A DNA stretch of 64,000 bases from Marinobacter gelidimuriae (GTDB lineage Bacteria > Pseudomonadota > Gammaproteobacteria > Pseudomonadales > Oleiphilaceae), in contig NZ_KB889897.1 of NCBI RefSeq assembly GCF_000372805.1, positions 62,001-126,000 on the forward strand. Direction: 5' to 3'. The notes below the pieces were generated by a model. The model saw nothing but the letters and a program-made list of their open reading frames with translations. It made no database searches and was not told the origin of the DNA. Positions 1-9,262 of this stretch are shown here, one piece after another (the first letter of the stretch is position 1; each line of letters starts with the position of its first letter). The translations under genes and the position numbers were made by a program.

Positions 1-1
1 C

Positions 2-1102
<1,101 letters not shown>

Positions 1103-1136
1103 GCCCGCCACCCTGAAACCCATAGGGTAAATCCAT

Positions 1137-1161
1137 AGGGCCGGAACACGTTTCCGGCCCT
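1137..1161 (+). terminator. Stem-loop between norB and the polyferredoxin gene
   Basis: Perfect 10-bp inverted repeat (AGGGCCGGAA / TTCCGGCCCT) with a 5-base loop, just downstream of the norB stop. No T-run follows, so it is more likely an mRNA-stabilising or processing hairpin than a full intrinsic terminator. Confidence 0.5.
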
Positions 1162-1180
1162 GCTTATCCGGAACGCAATT

Positions 1181-2131
1181 GTGACCGTGCAGCAAGCGAA
1201 TCCCAAAGACACACTTCAGGACAAGCGGCTGATCACCCGTGCTGCTTTCTTCGGGTTATTCCTGCTGGCACCGGTGCTGAATATCTTTCGCTATGACCTG
1301 ACGGAGACCCGGTTTGTATTACTTGGTTTTCCGCTCTCGTTCAATCTGAATCTCGACTGGGTGGTGCAAAGTTCTCCTGTGGACGTCGCCAGCCAGATAC
1401 TGCTGTGGTTCATTCTTCCCATTCTGGTGCTGGTTCCCCTTGTACTCTGGGTTGCCTGGAAGTGGGGACGAATATACTGCGGCTGGCTGTGCCCGCATTT
1501 CTCTGTAGTGGAAACCATCAACCAATTGATGACACGTATTACCGGCCGCCCGACACTCTGGGAAGCCCTTAAAAAAGGCCGCCGCGGCAAGGTCATACAC
1601 TGGGCGGGCTTGTCACTAGTTTGCGGTCTGATTGGTTTTTCTTGGGCCCTCGCTCTGCTTTCTTACCTATTGCCACCCATTCCGTTATATACGGACTTGA
1701 TCACTGGCAACCTGGCGTTTTACCCGAGCATTTTTCTCGCCGCAGCAACCACGGCTTTCACGCTGGACTTTCTGTTTGCCCGCCATCTTTTTTGCAAATA
1801 CGGTTGCGTGTTCGGCGTCGTACAGAGTATTGCCTGGATGGCCCATGGCCGCGGGCAGCTAGTGACCTTTGACACCAGCCGCGCCGAGGCCTGCCGCGAC
1901 TGCACAAAAGCCTGCGACGAGGCTTGCCCTATGCGCCTGCCTACTCGCAGCCATAAACGCGCAAAGTTTTCCTGCACCCAGTGCCTGCAATGCGTGAGCG
2001 CCTGCCGTGAGGTGCAAAAAAACAACCCAGAAGGCAGCCTGTTGCACTGGCAACCGGGCGAGCCCAGCCGGCAGACTGTTCTGATTCCCAGCCACCAGCT
2101 TGACAGCAAACCCGCCAGACAGCGGGCTTAA
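1181..2131 (+). CDS. NapH/CcoG-like membrane 4Fe-4S polyferredoxin in the nor cluster
   Basis: 316-residue membrane protein with about five hydrophobic segments. A CGWLCP cysteine motif follows the third segment (about residues 100-105). Two ferredoxin-type cysteine clusters lie in the C-terminal quarter (CRDCTKACDEACP, and CTQCLQCVSAC). This layout is that of the NapH/NosR-C-terminal/CcoG family, which passes electrons across or within the membrane or helps mature copper/heme oxidases. The start is a GTG; a second in-frame GTG lies two codons later. It sits between norB and norD, so a role in NO reductase electron supply or assembly is a fair inference, but the family alone does not fix the partner. 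Confidence 0.85.
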   Translation: MTVQQANPKDTLQDKRLITRAAFFGLFLLAPVLNIFRYDLTETRFVLLGFPLSFNLNLDWVVQSSPVDVASQILLWFILPILVLVPLVLWVAWKWGRIYCGWLCPHFSVVETINQLMTRITGRPTLWEALKKGRRGKVIHWAGLSLVCGLIGFSWALALLSYLLPPIPLYTDLITGNLAFYPSIFLAAATTAFTLDFLFARHLFCKYGCVFGVVQSIAWMAHGRGQLVTFDTSRAEACRDCTKACDEACPMRLPTRSHKRAKFSCTQCLQCVSACREVQKNNPEGSLLHWQPGEPSRQTVLIPSHQLDSKPARQRA

Positions 2132-2158
2132 CAGCGTCTGAGATAAGAGAAACTTACG

Positions 2159-3982
2159 ATGGAAGAGTGGGTCGGCTACAAGTGGCACGAATACATTACC
2201 CGCCAGGCTCTGGGGGAATTCCCCGAGCACGCCGTTTATCTAAAAGACGAAGCCCGCAGCCTCGGCATTGTGTTCCGCGCCTTCGGCGGTGATCCGGCGC
2301 TCAGCCTGGTGACGGCAGAACCCAGGCACTTTCGACTGCGCCGACGGTTTTTGCACAAAATCGCCGGAACACACCGTAAATTTGAGCTGGCCTGGCGGGA
2401 TGAACAAAATCTGCGCCTGCCCGAAAAAGTGGCTAAATTCCCTTCCAAACGCCTGAACCGGGAACTCTATATATGGCTGGCCGCACTCGCAGCTAACCCG
2501 GCTCCGGCTGATTGTGACTGGTTTACCGGCAATCAGGCGCTGGTTCAGGATGTGATCGCGCGTTGGCCGGGGCTGGAACGTGTTTACCAGCGCCTGGTGC
2601 AACAGGTTCTGCGCTGGCGTCCCGATCCAGAAGGCCTCTCGGCCGGGGAAGCCATCCGTGAACAGGCGATCCGCCAGGCGCTTATCCATCCGGGCAGTGT
2701 TCCTGCCCTGCCCTCCGCTGGAACTGATCCCTGGCCGGTCATTCTTTGGTTATACCCGGCTCTGGAACAAGGAAAAGCTAACGGACCGGTAACCGGCGAT
2801 GAGGACACTCAATCCAGCCCCGGGGGGCTGACCAAGAAAAACAAGCGCCGCCAGGCAGAGCGCGTGGAAGCCTTCGACCGCGATCAGGGGCTGATGATTT
2901 TCCGCCTGGAAAGTCTGTTTTCCTGGACCGACTTCATTCCGGTTGACCGAGCAGGGGACGACACCAAAGAGGAAGATGCCGAGGCAGTTGCAGACGATAT
3001 GGACATGATCTCCGTGTCCAATGACCGCAAGGAGACGTCGTCGTCTATCAAGTTTGACCTGGATCTGCCCTCGGAAGAACACGACGACCTGCGCCTTGGC
3101 CCGGGTATTCATTTGCCGGAGTGGGACTGGCGCAGCCAGAGCTACCGGGAAGCCTTCTGCTGCGTGCAACCTATGCTGGCAAAAGACGCTGAGCCCGCGG
3201 AGCTTCCGGAAGCACTGCGCCGACCCGCCAAACGTCTGCAGCGCCAGTTCAGCGCGCTAAAGCCCCTCAAGCAGTGGCAAAAAAGGCAACTGGACGGAGA
3301 CGAGCTGGATCTGGACGCCTGCCTGGAACGGGAGGTTCAGAACCGGCGCGGCCAGGGGGCGATTGATCAGAAGCTGTTTCGCCGCTGCCAACAAAGCCAG
3401 CGCGACCTTGCCTGCCTGGTGCTGGCGGATGTGTCGCTCTCAACCGAGACCTATATAAACAACCATCAGCGAGTCATCGACATTGCCCGGGACGGCCTGC
3501 AACTGCTCAGCGAAGCCCTACAGGCCAGCCGCGACCCCTTCGCCCTGTTTGCATTTTCATCACGACGGCGTGACCACGTGCGCTTCCATCACCTGAAGGG
3601 TTTTGATGAAGCCTATACCAGCACCATTCGGGGCCGGATTCAGGCGCTGGAACCGGGTTTTTATACCCGCATGGGCGCCGCCATTCGCCAAGCCACCAAA
3701 TTGCTGGAGGCGCGCCACGAACAACAAAAAGTCCTGCTGCTGCTGACCGATGGCAAACCGAATGACCTGGATATCTATGAAGGCCGCTACGGCGTTGAAG
3801 ACACGCGCATGGCGGTGCAGGAAGCCATTAAAGCTGGCCTGACGCCGTTTTGTGTCACCATTGATGACGAGGCTAGCGAGTACTTACCTTACGTTTTCGG
3901 TAGCAATAATTATGTGGTGATTCGTGACCCGGCACAGCTGCCGTTGCAGCTCCCCAAACTCTACCTGAAACTGACACAGTGA
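2159..3982 (+). CDS. norD: NO reductase activation protein NorD (VWA domain)
   Basis: 607-residue cytoplasmic protein of the NorD/CbbO family, needed with the AAA+ protein NorQ to activate NO reductase, probably by inserting the non-heme iron. The C-terminal third is a von Willebrand A domain with a MIDAS motif DVSLS at about residues 424-428 and a later LLTDGKPND. The middle (about residues 230-320) is acidic and low complexity, typical of the family's linker. The length is normal. It starts 27 bases after the polyferredoxin and is followed after one base by the norE fragment. norQ, its partner, is nearby but on the opposite strand. Confidence 0.95.
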   Translation: MEEWVGYKWHEYITRQALGEFPEHAVYLKDEARSLGIVFRAFGGDPALSLVTAEPRHFRLRRRFLHKIAGTHRKFELAWRDEQNLRLPEKVAKFPSKRLNRELYIWLAALAANPAPADCDWFTGNQALVQDVIARWPGLERVYQRLVQQVLRWRPDPEGLSAGEAIREQAIRQALIHPGSVPALPSAGTDPWPVILWLYPALEQGKANGPVTGDEDTQSSPGGLTKKNKRRQAERVEAFDRDQGLMIFRLESLFSWTDFIPVDRAGDDTKEEDAEAVADDMDMISVSNDRKETSSSIKFDLDLPSEEHDDLRLGPGIHLPEWDWRSQSYREAFCCVQPMLAKDAEPAELPEALRRPAKRLQRQFSALKPLKQWQKRQLDGDELDLDACLEREVQNRRGQGAIDQKLFRRCQQSQRDLACLVLADVSLSTETYINNHQRVIDIARDGLQLLSEALQASRDPFALFAFSSRRRDHVRFHHLKGFDEAYTSTIRGRIQALEPGFYTRMGAAIRQATKLLEARHEQQKVLLLLTDGKPNDLDIYEGRYGVEDTRMAVQEAIKAGLTPFCVTIDDEASEYLPYVFGSNNYVVIRDPAQLPLQLPKLYLKLTQ

Positions 3983-3983
3983 T

Positions 3984-4154
3984 ATGACAGACCTGACTCT
4001 TGAGCCGGAGCCCCGTCCACACCAGCTTCCCGGCGATATCGCCGTATGGCTATTCATTTTCGCCGAGCTGGCGGTATTCGGAATCATGCTCATCGGTTTT
4101 GCCGTCGCCCGCAGTCTCGACCCAGCCACCTTCCCTGACGCCTCCAGCTCCTGA
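3984..4154 (+). CDS. norE: NorE N-terminal fragment (56 aa), probably truncated
   Basis: A short frame begins one base after the norD stop and encodes 56 residues. The core, PGDIAVWLFIFAELAVFG, is the first transmembrane helix of the NorE/cytochrome oxidase subunit III-like family, whose members normally run to about 180-200 residues. After RSLDPATFPD the protein ends in SSS and stop. Nothing resembling the remaining helices follows in any plus-strand frame, because the next 370 bases encode a minus-strand gene. It is too short for the track and is either a decayed remnant or a minimal one-helix version. Family assignment is by recognition only. Confidence 0.6.
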   Translation: MTDLTLEPEPRPHQLPGDIAVWLFIFAELAVFGIMLIGFAVARSLDPATFPDASSS

Positions 4155-4155
4155 G

Positions 4156-4530
4156 TCAGAGCCACCGAGCCGGAAACAAAGGCCTCTTATCAGACATGGC
4201 TTGCGCCAATGAAATCATTCCCCAGAGCACAAAGCCAGTATGCAAGGCGATGGCCCACACCAGGGCAAAGGTTCCGAAATGCCCTACATCGGCGAAGAAC
4301 ATCCAGCCGATAGCAACGCCCGAACTGATCAAAATAAAACCAATCAGTGACATATAAAGAGCAGCTCGCGTGTGAGCACGGCGCAGTTCGTTAACCCCGG
4401 AACTTCCGACATACATCCAGAGCAAGATCACAAACCCGATAACCGGCATTGCCAATAAATTCAGCAAGTACCAGATAACCGGTACAACCGCTCCGCTAGC
4501 GGGTTTCGTCTGGGCGCCCGAATACTGCAT
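4156..4530 (-). CDS. Small membrane protein of unknown function downstream of norQ
   Basis: 124 residues with three clear hydrophobic helices (about residues 15-42, 58-82 and 88-112) and a short charged loop NELRRAHTRAA. I do not recognise the family. The ATG is preceded by a strong GGAGG seven bases upstream, which lies inside the norQ 3' end, so the two genes overlap by 35 bases and are very likely co-translated. Its stop falls one base past the stop of the truncated norE on the other strand. By position it could be a NO reductase assembly or stability factor taking the place of NorE/NorF, but no motif supports a specific role. Confidence 0.75.
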   Translation of the reverse strand: MQYSGAQTKPASGAVVPVIWYLLNLLAMPVIGFVILLWMYVGSSGVNELRRAHTRAALYMSLIGFILISSGVAIGWMFFADVGHFGTFALVWAIALHTGFVLWGMISLAQAMSDKRPLFPARWL

Positions 4531-5284
4531 ATACCACCTCCATCAATGAACTGACTGTTGCTTCGTCGTCTGAAAGCGGCTCGATCATGCCCGCGCGACA
4601 AGCTACCGCTGTTGGCAAACCTGCGCGTATCAGCAGAGCTGTGTGAATCAGCAACCGCGTGGATGCGGCTTCTTCCAGATCGTGGTCTTTCAGGTTGCGC
4701 AGCGCTGTTGCCAAACGAACCAATTGCTTTGCAAGATCGCGGTCGCAACCGGATTCTTCCATCACGATGGCTTGCTCTATCTCCGCCGAAGGGTAATCAA
4801 ACCGCAGCGATACAAATCGTTGGCGGGTGCTTGGTTTCATGCCTTTCAGCAGACTTTGATAACCCGGGTTGTAGGAAACCACCAGCATAAAGCCCGGTGC
4901 TGCCGTCAGCAGCTCACCGGTGCGCTCAATCGGCAGCTCGCGGCGGTCATCCGCCAGCGGATGCAGTACAACCGTGGTGTCTTTGCGCGCTTCTACTACT
5001 TCATCCAGGTAACAAATGCCGCCTTCACGAACCGCGCGGGTCAAGGGCCCGTCTTGCCAGTAGGTGCCTTGCGGGCCGATCAGGTGCCGCCCAACCAAGT
5101 CAGCTGCCGTCAGATCGTCGTGGCAGGCAACGGTATAAATCGGTCGGTTCAGTTGTTCGGCCATGTAACGAACAAAGCGGGTTTTGCCGCAGCCTGTCGG
5201 ACCTTTGATCAGAACCGGCAGGCCGTTATTCGCGGCGGCGTGGAAGAGTTCAATTTCACTACCTACAGGGTGGTAAAACGTCAT
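4496..5284 (-). CDS. norQ: NO reductase activation AAA+ ATPase NorQ
   Basis: MoxR/CbbQ-type AAA+ protein that works with NorD to activate NO reductase. From the chosen start it has 262 residues, with Walker A GPTGCGKT at residues 28-35, Walker B ICYLDE near 90-95 and a NorQ-style N-terminus (YHPVGSE). The frame is open 14 codons further upstream to 5326, but the ATG at 5284 has AAGGA nine bases ahead and matches the family start. Unlike the common norCBQD order, norQ here is on the minus strand, convergent with norD and divergent from ctaG. A NarL-like dyad lies in the shared upstream region. Confidence 0.94.
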   Translation of the reverse strand: MTFYHPVGSEIELFHAAANNGLPVLIKGPTGCGKTRFVRYMAEQLNRPIYTVACHDDLTAADLVGRHLIGPQGTYWQDGPLTRAVREGGICYLDEVVEARKDTTVVLHPLADDRRELPIERTGELLTAAPGFMLVVSYNPGYQSLLKGMKPSTRQRFVSLRFDYPSAEIEQAIVMEESGCDRDLAKQLVRLATALRNLKDHDLEEAASTRLLIHTALLIRAGLPTAVACRAGMIEPLSDDEATVSSLMEVVYAVFGRPDETR

Positions 5285-5374
5285 CTGCAGAAATCCTTGG
5301 CGGCTGGCGCAATTTATAAAATTCATGTTGAATATTGGTTTAAAAGCCCGCTCTTCACAACCTATTTTTGGTGA

Positions 5375-5390
5375 TACCTAAGGTTAGGTA
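5375..5390. promoter_or_regulatory. NarL-like 7-2-7 dyad between norQ and ctaG
   Basis: TACCTAAGGTTAGGTA is a perfect inverted repeat of two heptamers with a 2-bp spacer, the geometry NarL uses (TACYYMT heptamers; each arm here fits 6 of 7 positions). A second dyad, GTAGG-CTG-CCTAC, overlaps at 5388-5400. It lies 91 bases upstream of the norQ ATG and 102 upstream of ctaG. Similar 7-2-7 dyads occur upstream of narK and of the second nnrS. No narL gene is in the window. Confidence 0.45.
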
Positions 5391-5491
5391 GGCTGCCTAC
5401 TTGAATTAAAAACAACGGCGATCAACAATCTACCTAGGAAAACAACGAATTCGCGCCAGCGCTTGCAACAGATCCATTTCGAGTAGCACTT

Positions 5492-6346
5492 ATGAACGGC
5501 GTCAAAGCCCTGCTGCCTTACGATTTTTCACCCCTGACCATCGCCAGTTATGCGCTAGTGTTGGCGCTTTATGGCGTGGCGCTTCTGCGCATGCCCGATA
5601 GCGAACGTCCTGGCCCCGGGCGCATTGTCACCTTCGTGGTCGGCGTGATGTTGTGTTACGCGGTGATGCAAACCGCTTTCGACTACTATTCCCAATACAT
5701 GTTTTTTGTACATCGGGGCCAGCATCTGATTCTGCACCACCTGGGCCCGTTTCTGATCGCCCTGTCTAACCCGTTACCGGTAATGCGTTTCTGGGGCCGA
5801 AAAATCCCCCGCAGCGCGCTGCCGTGGCTAGCGCCCGTGCGGCTGAGCTACCGCGTTTTACAACATCCGGTCGTAGCGCCAGTGTTGTTCGTGGGCCTGG
5901 TTTATTTCTGGCTGTCGCCCAGCATTCACTTCGACGCCATGCTAAGCCGCCAGCTGTACTGGGTCATGAACTGGAGCATGCTGTTAGATGGCCTGCTGTT
6001 CTGGTGGCTGATACTCGATCCCCGTTCCCCTTACATAACCAACGCTCTGGGCTACGGCAAACGAATGCTGCTGCTGGCGTTGGTGGCGGTTCCGCAAATG
6101 CTGCTAGGCGCCTGGATCGTGTTTTCACGGGACATGGTGTACGACGTTTACGAGGTGTGCGGCCGCGCTTGGCCGCTGGCGCCAGAGACCGACCAGCTAC
6201 TTGGCGGCTTGCTGACCTGGATTCCGCCGGCGATGATGAGCGTGCTGGGTATTCTGATTATTTTACGGCGGGCCATGTACGAAGATGGCCGTTACCCAAA
6301 ACAGGCCGCAGCGCTGGCCCAACCATCCGGGCACATGAACACCTGA
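5492..6346 (+). CDS. CtaG-type cytochrome c oxidase assembly protein (caa3_CtaG family)
   Basis: 284-residue integral membrane protein with about seven helices. The segment around residues 60-90 (DYYSQYMFFVHRGQHLILHH) carries the histidine-rich stretch typical of the caa3_CtaG family, linked to copper delivery to heme-copper oxidases in Gram-positive bacteria and found near respiratory genes in proteobacteria. It is followed 15 bases later by a SCO1/SenC copper chaperone, consistent with a copper-site assembly pair. This is not the periplasmic Cox11 protein that is also called CtaG. Confidence 0.85.
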   Translation: MNGVKALLPYDFSPLTIASYALVLALYGVALLRMPDSERPGPGRIVTFVVGVMLCYAVMQTAFDYYSQYMFFVHRGQHLILHHLGPFLIALSNPLPVMRFWGRKIPRSALPWLAPVRLSYRVLQHPVVAPVLFVGLVYFWLSPSIHFDAMLSRQLYWVMNWSMLLDGLLFWWLILDPRSPYITNALGYGKRMLLLALVAVPQMLLGAWIVFSRDMVYDVYEVCGRAWPLAPETDQLLGGLLTWIPPAMMSVLGILIILRRAMYEDGRYPKQAAALAQPSGHMNT

Positions 6347-6361
6347 GAGGAACGCACCGTT

Positions 6362-6979
6362 ATGCCGACTTTTATTTCAGGCACAAGAACCGCCGCTCTA
6401 ATCGCGCTATTGCTCGCTACCTTTGCGCTGGTGGGCTGTGATCAGAGCGACCGTGAATGGCATGGCAAAGACATCAGCGGTTTAATGCCGCCTTTGGAAT
6501 TCGAGCTTATAAACACCCAGGGCGAGGCTGTCAACGCCAGCGACTCTGACGGCCAGGTGCGATTGGTGTTTTTTGGCTTCACCCATTGCCCGGACATTTG
6601 CCCCACCACGCTGGCACGGCTATCCCAAGCCGTAGGCAAGCTACCGGAAAACGAGCGTGAACGGGTGACCATAATGTTTGTCAGCGTAGACCCCAACCGG
6701 GACACACCTGAACAGATTGCCGCCTACACCCGTTTCTACGGTGACCGGATTGCCGGCATGACCGGCAGCGAACCCCAGCTACGACAGCTGGTAAAGCGCT
6801 ATCGCACCACCTTCGGTTACGACGAGCCGGATGAGAACAACAACTATAATGTGTCTCACAGCGCCGGTGTGTATGTATTCGATACTCGTGGTAAGGCGCG
6901 GCTGTTGCTAAGGCCCGACCTGACCGCGGCGCAGATTCGTGACGACATTAGCGCCCTGGCCCAGGAGCGCCGGTCCTGA
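6362..6979 (+). CDS. SCO1/SenC-family copper chaperone, predicted lipoprotein
   Basis: 205 residues. The N-terminal hydrophobic segment ends in a lipobox (LVGC), so it is probably anchored to the inner or outer membrane facing the periplasm. The thioredoxin-fold core carries the SCO copper motif CPDIC in FTHCPDICP at about residues 76-84 and the distal ligand histidine in NVSHSAGVYVF. SCO proteins deliver copper to, or reduce cysteines of, CuA sites. Pairing with the CtaG-like gene just upstream supports oxidase assembly; the nor setting makes a link to a denitrification enzyme possible. Confidence 0.93.
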   Translation: MPTFISGTRTAALIALLLATFALVGCDQSDREWHGKDISGLMPPLEFELINTQGEAVNASDSDGQVRLVFFGFTHCPDICPTTLARLSQAVGKLPENERERVTIMFVSVDPNRDTPEQIAAYTRFYGDRIAGMTGSEPQLRQLVKRYRTTFGYDEPDENNNYNVSHSAGVYVFDTRGKARLLLRPDLTAAQIRDDISALAQERRS

Positions 6980-7023
6980 AGCTGCGCCTGAAACAGGCCC
7001 CAAAAGCGCTCTGAAACACAGGC

Positions 7024-7515
7024 TCAGCGGTTTTCTTCAGCCTCTTCATTGCCAGACGGGGTATTGTTGGCCCCGGCGCTTTCCGCCACAGCTACAAACG
7101 GCATGACCAGCACTGCGCAGGGCGCATTCACGGTAACGTATTCCACCGTCGCCCGGCGCAGCGGCCAGAGTCCCCCCGGGCCGCGAGATACCAATAGCAA
7201 CAAATCAACCTCAGCCTGTGCCGCCAGGGCCACCAGCTTTTCCGAGGGTGTGCCGCACATCACATGTAAGTGCGCTGCCTGGTTCATCGGCAGATATTTA
7301 CGCGCCAGCAGGTTCAACTTGTCCCGCACCACCTTCTCGCGGTCTTCCGGTGTATCGTCACTCACGTGGGGAAAGAAGCCTGACCCGCCCGGGCTGAAAA
7401 CGCTGGCCAGGTGCAGCTCGCCGCCCTCAGCCAGCAAGCGAACGCCTTCAGCCAGAGTGCGTTTGGCTTCGTCGTCGTCTTCGGTGTCAATCGCCAACAA
7501 TATTTTATGAAACAT
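7024..7515 (-). CDS. Universal stress protein (UspA family)
   Basis: 163 residues beginning MFHKILLAIDTEDDD, the usual beta-1 start of a Usp domain. The frame is open to 7587, but the ATG at 7515 has AGGAG seven bases upstream and a proper family N-terminus. It overlaps the end of the upstream BCCT transporter gene by 11 bases, so the two are one transcriptional unit. The ATP-binding loop is only partly recognisable (SRGPGGLWPLRR replaces the usual G-2X-G-9X-G-S/T). A small Usp co-expressed with a transporter suggests a regulatory partner, as in other BCCT-Usp pairs (inference). Confidence 0.88.
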   Translation of the reverse strand: MFHKILLAIDTEDDDEAKRTLAEGVRLLAEGGELHLASVFSPGGSGFFPHVSDDTPEDREKVVRDKLNLLARKYLPMNQAAHLHVMCGTPSEKLVALAAQAEVDLLLLVSRGPGGLWPLRRATVEYVTVNAPCAVLVMPFVAVAESAGANNTPSGNEEAEENR

Positions 7516-9106
7516 CGTGATGCTCCTGTTTAACGTCTTTGGTAGATGACACTGTGTCGTAGGCACGGCCTTGCACCAGTTTATCAACCGAATAACCGCG
7601 GCTGTCTGCGCGCAACGCTCTGAACAGCGACACCGCCATAAAAATCAGCAAAATGCAGAACGGCAATCCCAGCGCCGTAATCACATTCTGCAACGCATCT
7701 AACCCCCCGGCCAGCAGTAGGCTTGCTGCCACCACGCCTTGGGCTGCAGCCCAGAATATGCGCTGGCGCACCAGTGATGGCTGATCGTCACGGCGGGTCA
7801 GCATGTCAATCACCAGCGACGCGGAATCTGACGAGGTGGTGAAAAAAATCACGATGATGATGATGCTCAGCGATGATGAAAACTGCGCAAGGGGCAGCGC
7901 CTGCAAAAAGGCAAAAATAGCCACGGCAGGGTTTTGCTCAACCTGCGCAGCCAACGCGACCTGGCCGTTCATCTCTACGTGGATGGCCGACAAACCAAAC
8001 ACCCCAAACCACACCAGGGTGAACACCGTGGGGGCGAGCAACACACCCGCAATAAATTCGCGGATGGTGCGGCCGCGGGAAATTCGCGCAATAAAGATGC
8101 CCACATAGGGCGCCCAGGAAATGGTCCAGGCCCAGTAAAACAGAGTCCACTTGCGCTGCCAGTCGGTTTCACTGAAGGTTTGGGTCCAGAACGCCAGCCA
8201 TGGCAAAGCGTCTAAATAGTCACCTACCCCTTGCACCATGCCTTCGGCGATAAACACCGTTGGGCCGACTAGCGCCACAAACGCAACCAGAACACCCGCC
8301 AGTATGATATTCAGCTGCGACAGGCGACGTACACCCTTATCCAGCCCCAAGGCCACCGACACCGCGGCAATACTGGCGATAATCGCAATTAACATCACCT
8401 GCACAGAACCGGATACCGGCACGCCCAACAAATAATTCAAACCGCTGTTCAACTGCAACGTACCCAGGCCTAGCGACGTCGCTACCCCGAACAAAGTGCC
8501 CAGCACCGCAATTACATCCACTGCCCAGCCCAAAGGTCCATTTATTCGATCACCTAAAACCGGATAGAACAGACTGCTGATGCGCATGGGTAAGTGATGG
8601 CGGTAAGCAAAATAGGCGATGGCGAGACCGGGCATGGCGAAAATCGTCCAGGTGTGAAGCCCGAAGTGGTACAAAGATAGGGTCATCGCATCGCGGGCGG
8701 CACGGTCACTGCCGGGGAGCACATCCGAAAATGGCGGGTTGGCAAAATGCGACACCGGCTCGGCCACGCCCCAGAACATCAAAATGGTGCCGATACCGGC
8801 GGCAAACAGCATGGTAAACCAGGTCAGATTGGAGTAATCCGGCCGCGAGTCGTCTGCACCTAGCCGAATCGAGCCGAAGCGGCTAAACGCCAGACCCAGC
8901 AGAAACACCAGCAAAAAACTGACGGTGGCGATGTAAAACCAACCCAGATTGCGCGCAACCCAGGCCGTCAGGCCGCCAAAGAAACCGGCCACCGCCTCAT
9001 CAAAAGGAATAGCCAAAGCCACAAACAACACGGCAATACCCGCCGAGGTAAAGAACACCCCCGGAATGGTCTGCAATCCCAGCAGGCGCTGCAGCCGGTT
9101 TAGCAC
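7505..9106 (-). CDS. BCCT-family betaine/choline/carnitine transporter
   Basis: 533 residues with about twelve helices. The BCCT signatures are GIGTILMFWGVAEP after helix 3 and the tryptophan-rich WTLFYWAWTISWAPYVG near residue 330. The protein would import a quaternary ammonium or related zwitterion by sodium or proton symport; the substrate cannot be read from sequence. The start is GTG with AAGGAG seven bases upstream. No long C-terminal osmosensory tail is present, so substrate supply or constitutive uptake is as likely as osmoregulation. A Usp gene overlaps its 3' end. Confidence 0.92.
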   Translation of the reverse strand: MLNRLQRLLGLQTIPGVFFTSAGIAVLFVALAIPFDEAVAGFFGGLTAWVARNLGWFYIATVSFLLVFLLGLAFSRFGSIRLGADDSRPDYSNLTWFTMLFAAGIGTILMFWGVAEPVSHFANPPFSDVLPGSDRAARDAMTLSLYHFGLHTWTIFAMPGLAIAYFAYRHHLPMRISSLFYPVLGDRINGPLGWAVDVIAVLGTLFGVATSLGLGTLQLNSGLNYLLGVPVSGSVQVMLIAIIASIAAVSVALGLDKGVRRLSQLNIILAGVLVAFVALVGPTVFIAEGMVQGVGDYLDALPWLAFWTQTFSETDWQRKWTLFYWAWTISWAPYVGIFIARISRGRTIREFIAGVLLAPTVFTLVWFGVFGLSAIHVEMNGQVALAAQVEQNPAVAIFAFLQALPLAQFSSSLSIIIIVIFFTTSSDSASLVIDMLTRRDDQPSLVRQRIFWAAAQGVVAASLLLAGGLDALQNVITALGLPFCILLIFMAVSLFRALRADSRGYSVDKLVQGRAYDTVSSTKDVKQEHHDVS

Positions 9107-9147
9107 GATGTTTCTCCTTATGGCGTGTGCAAAGCTTTGCTAGCTAC

Positions 9148-9166
9148 CCTACCATAGACTAGTAGG
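9148..9166. promoter_or_regulatory. Inverted repeat upstream of the BCCT gene
   Basis: CCTAC - 9 bp - GTAGG lies in the 156-bp divergent region between the BCCT gene and the CDF gene. It includes ACTAGTAG, also found in the dyad upstream of nnrS at 13849-13862. The regulator is unknown. Confidence 0.3.
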
Positions 9167-9262
9167 TGTAAAGCTCCAGTGCTGCTTGCCCCTGAGGGCT
9201 CTGGACCTGTGTTGCCATAACCTCACGTCAATCGGCTTACCCACAACCGACAGAGCTACTTC

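Noticed and set aside
4000..4212. Plus-strand frame overlapping the norE fragment
   Set aside because: Proline/serine-rich, no family resemblance, wrong frame for continuing NorE, and antisense to the small membrane protein.
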